This document shows, one piece after another, positions 1 through 6,300 of a DNA stretch of 6,948 bases. The notes beneath the pieces were generated by a model, which was not told the DNA's origin, did not search any database, and saw nothing but the letters and a program-made list of their open reading frames with translations. Source of the stretch: Betaproteobacteria bacterium (lineage in GTDB: Bacteria > Pseudomonadota > Gammaproteobacteria > Burkholderiales > SG8-39); contig QYQC01000250.1 in assembly GCA_007280315.1 (NCBI GenBank), positions 1-6,948 on the forward strand, in the 5' to 3' direction. How positions within the stretch are numbered: the stretch's first letter is position 1; each line of letters begins with the position of its first letter. Made by a program: the position numbers and the translations under genes.

Positions 1-781
1 CCTGCCTTTCCTTGATCACGCGCTCGGATTTGACGATCTCGACCACCGGCGCTTCGATGCGAATCGGCGCGTGGTCTTCGATAATGCGCTTCTTGTCTTC
101 CTCCACCAGAACTTCGCGCTCCAGCGTTGCGATTTCGCCCGCCTTGCGATCCTGCCGGCGTTGCCAGCTGTTCAACGCAAACTCATACGCCGACTCCAGC
201 GCGGCACCGGTCAATTCGATCATCGCCAGCCAGGAAACGCCTGTGAACAGGCTTGCGCCGATCGCGAACAACGTCAGCAGTATCAGCGTCGCTCCGGTAA
301 AGCCGAAAGTCGCGGCAAGGTTGGCGCTGACCACCGCGCCGAGCATGCCGCCGGGCGCCAGTGGCAGCGCAGCCTTGAGGGTATAAAACCGCAGCGCTTC
401 AACCCCGCAGCTGGCTGCGATCAGCACGGCGAAGCCGGCCAGCGCAACGATGAGCGAGCGCTGGTCCAACAGGCTGCTGCCGTCCAGCCGGCGATAGCCG
501 GCGACGACGATGTAACCCAGCAGCGCCACCAACCAATAGGCGGATACGCCGAACAGATACAGCAGCAGCTCGGACAGCCAGGCGCCGGCGCGCCCGCCGG
601 CGTTTCTCGCGCCCGCCGCCGCCGTGCTATGAAACCAGCCGGGATCGGATTTGTCGAACGTGACCAGCACCAGCAACAGGTAGAGCGCCAGAGCCAGCAG
701 CGCAAACCATTTGGATTCGCGCAGCAGTGCAGCGATCTTCCCCGGGAGGGGCGGTGTTTCGGTTCGATTAAGAGTGCGCAT
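1..781 (-). CDS. ftsK: DNA translocase FtsK, N-terminal membrane domain (partial, 3' end outside window)
   Basis: The minus strand is open from an ATG at 781-779 to the window edge, giving 260 residues with no stop. FtsK is the septal DNA pump that resolves and segregates chromosome termini at division; its N-terminal domain anchors it in the inner membrane and the C-terminal ATPase motor is beyond the window. What is seen: hydrophobic segments at about residues 25-43, 68-95, 109-127 and 145-187, fitting the family's four-helix anchor. Family-like sequence includes DPGWFHS near residue 46, NAGGRAGAWL near 60 and LLLYLFGVSAYWLV near 72. From about residue 205 a charged, Glu/Lys/Arg-rich linker begins, as expected before the motor. 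An in-frame TAA ten codons upstream, with no other start between, fixes the ATG. No convincing Shine-Dalgarno sequence precedes it. A terminator separates it from the upstream fecR-like gene, so it is probably transcribed independently. Confidence 0.9.
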   Translation of the reverse strand, partial: MRTLNRTETPPLPGKIAALLRESKWFALLALALYLLLVLVTFDKSDPGWFHSTAAAGARNAGGRAGAWLSELLLYLFGVSAYWLVALLGYIVVAGYRRLDGSSLLDQRSLIVALAGFAVLIAASCGVEALRFYTLKAALPLAPGGMLGAVVSANLAATFGFTGATLILLTLFAIGASLFTGVSWLAMIELTGAALESAYEFALNSWQRRQDRKAGEIATLEREVLVEEDKKRIIEDHAPIRIEAPVVEIVKSERVIKERQ

Positions 782-805
782 GGTCCGGCGGGCGTCGAAT
801 TCGCC

Positions 806-836
806 ATTTTACCCGCTTGGTTGCGCGCGCACTCAA
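806..836 (-). promoter_or_regulatory. Candidate sigma-70-type promoter for ftsK
   Basis: On the minus strand TTGAGT (836-831) is followed after 19 nt by TAAAAT (811-806). The -10 box matches TATAAT at 5 of 6 positions and the -35 box matches TTGACA at 4 of 6, but the spacing is 2 nt longer than ideal. It lies just downstream of the terminator that ends the preceding gene and would give a leader of roughly 18 nt before the ftsK ATG. This is a by-eye match only. Confidence 0.3.
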
Positions 837-861
837 GCACGCCGTAACGGAGGGAAATAAA

Positions 862-884
862 AATCCCCGCTCGCGGCGGGGATT
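862..884 (-). terminator. Rho-independent terminator of the FecR-domain gene
   Basis: A perfect 9-bp inverted repeat (AATCCCCGC / GCGGGGATT) encloses a 5-nt loop. Read on the minus strand it is followed at once by TTTTATTT (861-854), a good U-tract. It lies 64 nt past the stop codon of the FecR-domain gene and before the ftsK start. Read on the plus strand the following CTTTAAGG is a poor tract, so the main direction is minus. Confidence 0.85.
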
Positions 885-948
885 CTTTAAGGATTGGAGA
901 CTGTGGACAGCTTCGTTTCCACGCCTTCCGACGGTGTTCAAATGAATT

Positions 949-1677
949 CTAACGTCGGACTACGCACTCCTGGCTCTTTCCGGCGTTCACGGCGGCGCCG
1001 GTCATGATGCTCTGGATGAAAGTCGCCGGCGGCGTAAACTGCAGGCCCGGATCGGTGGAGAGGAATCGCGGCCGGGTGTTGCGGTCCGTAATCGAGCCGA
1101 ACTGGCCGGCGAGGAAACTCTGCGACCCTGCATTGTTGCTGGCGACGATTTCGCCGTCGGTCACGCTCACATAAACGCTCGGTTCCAGGTTTTCGCTCGA
1201 GCTCGCCTTGGGACAGGGCGTGGTCAGGCAATCGTCCGCGCCGTAGCTGGTGCCGCGAATGCCGATCGTAGCTGTGGCCGTCCCCAGACTATATGCGTCC
1301 TGATCGCCGCGCTTGCCTACCAGTCCGGTGACTGCCCGCAGCCCGCCTTTGACCAACCCGAATACGAAACTGTCTTTTTCCGGCTCCTCCTGCTTGAAGC
1401 GAAACTGCTGGATTTTCACGCTGCTGTTCGGCTTGAGGGTGATCGTTCCGCCGTCGGAAAACTTGATTTGCGCATAGCTGTCTTTCTGCGTGTTGATGGT
1501 GTCGCCGCCGACCACCTCGGATTTCTGCGACAAAATGCGCACCGAGCCATCGGCCTTGAGCACCGACAACGTGCCCGACAACTGCGTCACCGTGCCGGTA
1601 TTGGCCACGGCGACGGCGGAGACGAATCCCAGCGCAACAAAAGCCAAACACTTCAGACCTGGACGACAGCTTTTCAT
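949..1677 (-). CDS. Secreted FecR-domain protein
   Basis: 242 residues from the ATG at 1677-1675 to a TAG at 951-949. This start is preferred over an in-frame ATG at 1740: it has a GAAGGA ribosome binding site 8 nt upstream (1691-1686) and opens directly into a signal peptide. Residues 1-9 include basic positions, 10-25 are hydrophobic, and a signal peptidase I site is likely after AVA (residue 25). The mature part carries a FecR-type fold at about residues 27-180, with GTVTQLSGTLSV at its start and the family signature TATIGIRGTSY near residue 137. Family knowledge: FecR domains usually sit in periplasmic anti-sigma or sensor proteins. This one has no cytoplasmic anti-sigma region and no internal membrane helix, so it is a free envelope protein of unknown role, possibly a scaffold or ligand-binding module. 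A Cys pair (DDCLTTPC) and a C-terminal Cys (SQECVVRR) could form disulfides in the periplasm. It lies 157 nt after the second Crp gene, so co-transcription is possible but uncertain. Confidence 0.85.
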   Translation of the reverse strand: MKSCRPGLKCLAFVALGFVSAVAVANTGTVTQLSGTLSVLKADGSVRILSQKSEVVGGDTINTQKDSYAQIKFSDGGTITLKPNSSVKIQQFRFKQEEPEKDSFVFGLVKGGLRAVTGLVGKRGDQDAYSLGTATATIGIRGTSYGADDCLTTPCPKASSSENLEPSVYVSVTDGEIVASNNAGSQSFLAGQFGSITDRNTRPRFLSTDPGLQFTPPATFIQSIMTGAAVNAGKSQECVVRR

Positions 1678-1685
1678 TTCGTCAT

Positions 1686-1691
1686 TCCTTC
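1686..1691 (-). promoter_or_regulatory. Ribosome binding site that decides the FecR-protein start
   Basis: GAAGGA on the minus strand lies 8 nt before the ATG at 1677. It supports that start over the upstream in-frame ATG at 1740, whose extra 21 residues would bury the signal peptide. Confidence 0.7.
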
Positions 1692-1770
1692 TTTCTTCCG
1701 TGCCAGCGGGCGCGCCGCCACATTGCATACTGACAAACACAGTCTAGTCCGGATTTCCTGCGCGACCGAG

Positions 1771-1806
1771 GAACAAGTTCACGTTTATTAACATATTCTT
1801 ACGTAA
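1771..1806. promoter_or_regulatory. Cluster of palindromic elements, candidate operator upstream of the FecR-domain gene
   Basis: Three overlapping or adjacent dyads: GAAC-AA-GTTC, an imperfect GTTCA-N6-TTAAC with a Crp-like 5-6-5 layout, and the perfect octamer TTACGTAA. They lie about 95-130 nt upstream of the FecR-protein start. None matches the E. coli CRP or FNR consensus well, so a regulator-binding role is a guess from symmetry and position. Confidence 0.3.
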
Positions 1807-1834
1807 TCAACCGGCCCGGCGCTTGGAACTGGCT

Positions 1835-2509
1835 CTAATCGGGCAATATGATGTTGTCGCGAATGACTATGGTATCGGCACGGACTTCTATATACCCCAC
1901 TTCCTGCAAGTGCTTCATCACCCGGCTGACCATCTCGCGCGAGGCGCCGATCATGCGTGCAATATCCTGCTTGGACAGTTTTCTGGTCACCACTTTCTCA
2001 CCACCGACCTCTTCCGCCGACTCCAAAAGCAGGCGCGCCACGCGCCCGAACACATCCATCAGCGCCAGACTGCTGATCTGGTTGTCCGCTTCGCGCAAGC
2101 GCTTCACCAGGCCGCGCATCACGGTCATGGCCATTTCGAAATTGTCGGCCAGGCAGCGCTTGAAATCAGCTTTGGAAATGCAGATCAGCTCGCACGGCTC
2201 CAGCGCGACAACACTGGCCGAGCGCGGGCTGTTGTCGATCAGACCCATCTCGCCGAAGAATTCATTCGGTTGAAGGATGGACAAAATCACCTCCTTTCCG
2301 TCGAGGTCGCCCATGAACACCTTGATACGGCCGCTGATCAGCACATAGAGCGAATCCGTCGGATCGCCGGCGCCAAGAATCTGCGCACCACGGGCGTAGG
2401 ATTTTCGCGTGACGACCCGCGCCAGCAACGCGAGCTCTTTCTCGCTCAGCAGCGACAGCAACGGTACGTTGCGCAACAGCGCTGTGGAAACCGGGGGTAC
2501 GCCTGACAT
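1835..2509 (-). CDS. Crp/Fnr-family transcriptional regulator, downstream paralogue
   Basis: 224 residues, the usual size for the family. The start ATG (2509-2507) has TAGGA 6 nt upstream; the stop is TAG. Residues about 15-125 form a cyclic-nucleotide-binding-like beta-roll with an intact phosphate-binding cassette (FFGEMGLIDNSPRSA, residues 84-98, with Glu87 and Arg96-Ser97). A long dimer helix follows (about 128-150), then a winged helix-turn-helix (about 152-220) with recognition helix SREMVSRVM at 190-198. Arg191, Glu192 and Arg196 match the base-contacting positions of E. coli CRP, and Glu192-Ser195-Arg196 also resemble FNR. The dimer helix has Ala-Asp where CRP has Thr127-Ser128, the adenine contacts, so classical cAMP sensing is doubtful. 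Its three cysteines (106, 110, 119) do not form the FNR iron-sulfur pattern. It is about 67% identical over its full length to the upstream neighbour and probably arose by tandem duplication. Target genes cannot be read from the sequence. Confidence 0.92.
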   Translation of the reverse strand: MSGVPPVSTALLRNVPLLSLLSEKELALLARVVTRKSYARGAQILGAGDPTDSLYVLISGRIKVFMGDLDGKEVILSILQPNEFFGEMGLIDNSPRSASVVALEPCELICISKADFKRCLADNFEMAMTVMRGLVKRLREADNQISSLALMDVFGRVARLLLESAEEVGGEKVVTRKLSKQDIARMIGASREMVSRVMKHLQEVGYIEVRADTIVIRDNIILPD

Positions 2510-2652
2510 ACTCGTTCCTATTGATCTTCGTTTGACTCGGCGGTTCTGAGGCCGCCTGTTTATTCATGCTAGCAGATTCCCTCCGGACTAGCTCGACCTG
2601 GATCGGTAGTGGAGGTTTTCCAGCGCGAACTGCCGCGTGCGCGCGTCTCTCC
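2510..2652. other. Intergenic region between the two Crp paralogues
   Basis: 143 nt with no supported gene. It holds a GC hairpin (2539-2556), the motif TCCGGACTAG (2582-2591), a second CTAG-containing site GCTAGC (2568-2573), and the ribosome binding site of the downstream Crp gene (TAGGA, 2520-2516). I see neither a clear promoter nor a U-tract terminator on the minus strand, so read-through from the upstream regulator is plausible. Confidence 0.5.
2539..2556 (-). promoter_or_regulatory. Small GC hairpin in the leader of the second Crp gene
   Basis: GGCGG and CCGCC pair around an 8-nt loop, about 30 nt before the ATG of the downstream Crp gene. On the minus strand no U-tract follows, so it is not a standard terminator for that direction. 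On the plus strand it is followed by TGTTTATTC, also weak. It could be an RNA-processing or stability element in a polycistronic transcript, or chance in GC-rich DNA. Confidence 0.25.
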
Positions 2653-3327
2653 TTATCCTGCAAGCAATATATTGTTGCGTAGCACGATGGAGCGGCCGCG
2701 CGTTTCGATGTAACCGCCGATCTGCAGGTCTTTCATCACGCGGCTGACCATTTCGCGCGAAGCGCCGATCATTTTTGCAATGTCCTGCTTGGACAACTTC
2801 TTCACCACCACTTTCTCCCCATCGATGTCCTCGGCCATTTCCAGCAACAGGCGCGCCACCCGGCCGTAGACGTCCATCAGCGCCAGGCTGCCGATTTTCT
2901 GGTCGGCTTCGCGCAGCCGCTTCACCAGACCGCGCATCACCATCAGGGACAAATCGAAATTCTCCGCCAGACTGCGCTTGAAGTCGGTCTTGGTGATGGT
3001 AAGCAGATCGCATGCCTCCAGCGTCACCACGGTGGCCGAGCGCGGACTGTCGTCAAGCAATCCCATTTCGCCGAAAAATTCCCCCGGCCCGAGGATGGAA
3101 AGGATCACTTCCCGCCCCTGCTCGTCGCTCATCAGCACCTTGAGGCGGCCGGTGATAACGATGTAGAGCGAGTCGGTGGGGTCGCCGGCGCCGATGATTC
3201 TGGCGTTCTTGCCGACGCTCTTGCGCACGACAGTCCGCGCGAGCATCGTCAGCTGCTCCTCGTCCAGGCCGGAGAACAGCGGCACGTTGTGAAGTAGTAC
3301 GTTCGATACTATTGCTGGCTGTGCCAT
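2653..3327 (-). CDS. Crp/Fnr-family transcriptional regulator, upstream paralogue
   Basis: 224 residues from the ATG at 3327-3325 to TAA at 2655-2653. The frame is open further upstream, but that would add 34 Arg-rich residues overlapping the exoprotein end; the chosen start aligns gap-free with the paralogue. It has CAGG 7 nt upstream and an AGGAG overlapping the exoprotein stop codon. Features: beta-roll at about 15-125 with phosphate-binding cassette FFGEMGLLDDSPRSA (84-98), dimer helix about 128-150, winged helix with recognition helix SREMVSRVM (190-198). As in its paralogue, the CRP adenine-contact Thr-Ser pair is Ala-Asp. It has a single cysteine (106), so an FNR-type cluster is excluded. 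Its start lies 16 nt after the exoprotein stop, which strongly suggests one operon and probably translational coupling. It may act on the exoprotein promoter, but that promoter is outside the window. Confidence 0.92.
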   Translation of the reverse strand: MAQPAIVSNVLLHNVPLFSGLDEEQLTMLARTVVRKSVGKNARIIGAGDPTDSLYIVITGRLKVLMSDEQGREVILSILGPGEFFGEMGLLDDSPRSATVVTLEACDLLTITKTDFKRSLAENFDLSLMVMRGLVKRLREADQKIGSLALMDVYGRVARLLLEMAEDIDGEKVVVKKLSKQDIAKMIGASREMVSRVMKDLQIGGYIETRGRSIVLRNNILLAG

Positions 3328-3334
3328 TTTATAA

Positions 3335-3345
3335 CCTGCGCTCCT
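3335..3345 (-). promoter_or_regulatory. Ribosome binding region of the upstream Crp gene, overlapping the exoprotein stop
   Basis: Minus strand reads AGGAG (3345-3341), sharing bases with the TAG stop of the exoprotein, then CAGG (3338-3335) 7 nt before the ATG at 3327. AGGAG is 13 nt from the ATG, rather far, so CAGG may be the effective site. Ribosomes ending the exoprotein would cover this region, which favours termination-reinitiation coupling. Confidence 0.5.
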
Positions 3346-6300
3346 AGTTGCACGAAGGCTTGTTCGCGTCGTCCGCGTTCGACACGCCCGTGCGGATGCG
3401 GCCCGTCCGGGTTTCCTCGTTGGCGGCAAAAATAATGTAAGCCATCAGCGAATCGTCGAAACCGCGCGGCGACAACGACTGCACGAAGCCTGTTGCCTTG
3501 GTCACGTCCGTACGCAGGAAGTAGGAACCGCCGCCCGCGCCGCCGTTGATCGCGGGGAACAGCAGCAGTACCTGCGACGATACGTCGTAGTAGAGCGTGA
3601 TCGGCTGATTCTTGCGATCGAAAATGCCCGACCCGATTCCGCCTACCAGCAGCAGACCGACGTCCTTCGCCGTGTGCGTCCCGCCCGCGTCGGTATAAGT
3701 GTAGTCGAATTTCCCGCCGATGTTGATCTCCATGTCGCCGCTGTTGACCAGGGCGGCGCGCGCGCCGGCGCCTACGCCGCCGACGAGCTTGATGTAGCCG
3801 CCGGTATTGATCTTGAGGTTGACCGGGTCGATCTTTGCCGCCGCCGAAGTCTGACCGCCGGCTTTCGAATTCGCCTCGCCCCCGGTCAGTTCGATATTGC
3901 CGCCGATATCGATGTACTTGCTCGCCGTGCCGAGTATCAGCGCGTCGGCCGCGGCGAGCGCACCGCTGCCGGCCGCGGTATTGCTCGTGGCCGTGCCGCC
4001 CGTGAGGATGATGCTGCTGCTGTTGCTGGTATAAGGCAGATCCGGATTGACGGTCTGCGTTTCGGGCTTTTGCGTGGTTTGCTTCCCGCCTTTGATTCCG
4101 AGAATCGTAATGTCCTCGCCGCGGATAACGGCCAGGGCCGAACTCTTGGTCGCCACCCCTGCCACACCGGCCGAGGTCGCCACAGCGCTGCCTCCGGTAA
4201 CGACGATGCTGCCCGAGGTTCCGGCCCCGCCCTGGTCGCCATTGAGGTAGATGTCGAGCTTCTTGTTTGCATGCAAAGTCGAATCGACGAATTTGCCGCT
4301 GCCCGCGGCGTTGGCGCTGTTATCGATAATCAGGCTCTGCACCGGCATCGGGTTGCCTTTGGCGTCTTTCACGCCGACGACGATATTTTCCGCCCGCACC
4401 TCTACCGGATTGCCCGCCGAGCCGGCGATGATCACGCTGCCCGACCCGTCGCCGAACCCGGCGGCGCCGCCAGGACCGGACGCCTCGGCTGCGCCGGCGT
4501 TGGCGCGCAACGCCAGGTCGCCCTTCACCTGCACCGTGCCGTTGACCCTGATGTCGCCGGTGGCGACCAGCGTCAGCGTGTGATCGAACTTTTCGAACTC
4601 GCGGTCGCCCAGCTTGTCGAGCGTCCCCAGATCGCGCCCGATCACTACGCCGGCACTGCTGCCGCCGGGATTGCCGAGCACGATGTTGCCGGTCGCGTAG
4701 AGGTTGAGCGAACCCCCGGACTGGCCGCCGTTGACCTGCGCGTTGGTGATGGCCGACTTCAGCGTCACGTCGCCAGCCGTCGCGATCAGGCTGATATTGG
4801 CGCCTGCGAGACTGGCCCCGGGCGCCAGATCGATGGTCTGGCTCGGTGCGACGAGCGAGAACTCCGCCGCCGTGCCGATGCCGGAAATATTGGTGCCGTT
4901 GATACTCTTGTACTCGATGTTGCTCTCGGCATAGGGCGGCGGATTGACCGATCCCGCGAGCCGCGCCTCCAAGGTAATCGGCCCCATGCTGTTTCCGCTC
5001 GCGGCGAGTTTGTTCACCAGTTCGATCACGCCGACCTGCGTGCCGCTATTGAAGGTGCGCACCCTGAGCGCTCCCTGCTCGACCGCGCCCTTGACCGGCA
5101 GGCTCTGCAGTCCGGCGGCCACGCTCCCGCTCTGCCTGACGCCGCCGGTGGAGAAGATCGAGATGCCGCCGCCGTTGCCGGCGATCACCTGCCCTTTGAG
5201 ATTCACCCCTCCGAGTGTCCCGGTGGCGACCGATGCCGGCGACAGCCCGAACCCGCCCGCTACTGTGTACGCCGAGTCGTTGCCGGTCACGAACTGGATC
5301 GCGCCCTGGGTGTTTTGCACCGTGCCGTTGATATTGAGGTCGCTGCCCACATTGAGGTTGATGCCGCCGTTCGCCGCCGCACTGTTGTTGATCGAACTCA
5401 CGTTCAGGTTGCCGACGTCCGCGCGCTCGAACACGCCGCCGCTGGTGGTGTTGGTCACGGTCAGCGTGGTTCCTGCAGCATGCACCAGCACCACCGGCGA
5501 CGCCAGGGTGCCGACCCCGGTGGCGGCGTTCATCGCCAGAATGCCATTTACATCCAGCGCGCTACCGTTGGTGGTGATCGCGCCGGCCGCAGCTCCGTCG
5601 CCGTTGGCGCTCAGCGTCAGATCGCCGTTTCCGGCGGCGTAGGCAATCGGCGCGTTGATGGCAATGCCGCCGCTGTTGTTCAGCAGCGTGAATCCGTTCT
5701 GCGCCGTGCTCGGCGTCAACGCGCCCGCTACAGTGATCGCACCGGTGTTGTTGCCGGCGCCCACCGTCAGACCGCCGGTAGTGGCGATGGTATTGAGTTC
5801 GCTGTCGGACAATTCGAGCATCGCCGCCGAGTTGTTTGTGCTTGCCGCTGCCACACCCAGCTGAATCGCGTCGGCCGTGTTGTTGGGCTTAAGCGTCACA
5901 GCGCCGCTGCCGGACTTGATCGCGCTCGCCAGCACCATCTCATCTGCTATCAGCGCGATGGCGCTGTCATTCGTCGCCAGCGTGCCGCCGTTCTGCGTGA
6001 GCAAGCGGTCGGTCCCGATCACGTTCAGCGTCGCACCTGCCGGAGCGGTCACGCTGCCGCTGAGCGTCATGTCGCTGCCGCTTGCGAGCGTTACGGTCGA
6101 TCCGGCGCCGACCGTGATCGATCCTGCGCCGGTGACGTTCAGCGCGCCGCTGGTGGCGAGGCTGGTGTTGCCGGTAGTGTCGACCGCGCCATTGATCGTC
6201 GTCGTGCCGGCCGAAGGCGTCGTGGACGGCGCACCCGTCGCCCCTTGCGACTGCGTCAGCGTTTTCGCATTGAAGCCCGACTGCACGGTTACGTCCTTCG

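Larger units (their letters stand above)
1678..1834. other. Intergenic region between the second Crp gene and the FecR-domain gene
   Basis: 157 nt without a gene, more AT-rich in its 1770-1810 part than the surroundings. It holds several short palindromic elements: GAACAAGTTC (1771-1780), GTTCACGTTTATTAAC (1777-1792, imperfect ends) and TTACGTAA (1799-1806). It also holds CTAGTCCGGA at 1744-1753, which recurs in inverted orientation upstream of the second Crp gene. I see no intrinsic terminator after the Crp stop and no clean sigma-70 promoter, though this is where one for the FecR gene would be expected. Confidence 0.5.

Noticed and set aside
12..847. Plus-strand open frames covering 12-386 and 71-847
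   Set aside because: They lie antisense to ftsK, have Arg/Gln-rich composition without domain character, and arise from GC-rich codon bias. The minus-strand FtsK reading is clear and open to the window edge.
903..922. GTGGA...TCCAC dyad downstream of the FecR gene
   Set aside because: Only 5 bp with a 10-nt loop and no U-tract; the much stronger terminator at 862-884 explains transcript ending.
1678..1740. In-frame ATG at 1740 as the start of the FecR-domain protein
   Set aside because: It would place 21 residues before the signal peptide, while the ATG at 1677 has a good ribosome binding site and directly begins the signal sequence.
1811..1819. CCGGCCCGG dyad just after the second Crp stop codon as a terminator
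   Set aside because: The arms are separated by a single base, too short for an RNA hairpin loop, and no U-tract follows.
2262..2663. Minus-strand frame bridging the gap between the Crp genes (133 residues)
   Set aside because: Most of it is an out-of-frame reading of the downstream Crp gene, and the part in the gap has no recognisable character or ribosome binding site.
3328..3429. Longer start for the upstream Crp protein, adding 34 residues
   Set aside because: The extension is Arg/Thr-rich, overlaps the end of the exoprotein gene, and is absent from the equal-length paralogue; the ATG at 3327 gives a gap-free alignment.
4944..5642. Long plus-strand frame (232 residues) and similar ones at 4251-4583 and 5655-5864
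   Set aside because: These are antisense shadows of the exoprotein gene; its Gly/Ala/Thr/Asn-rich codons yield stop-poor Pro/Ala/Ser/Val-rich complements. They show no domains.
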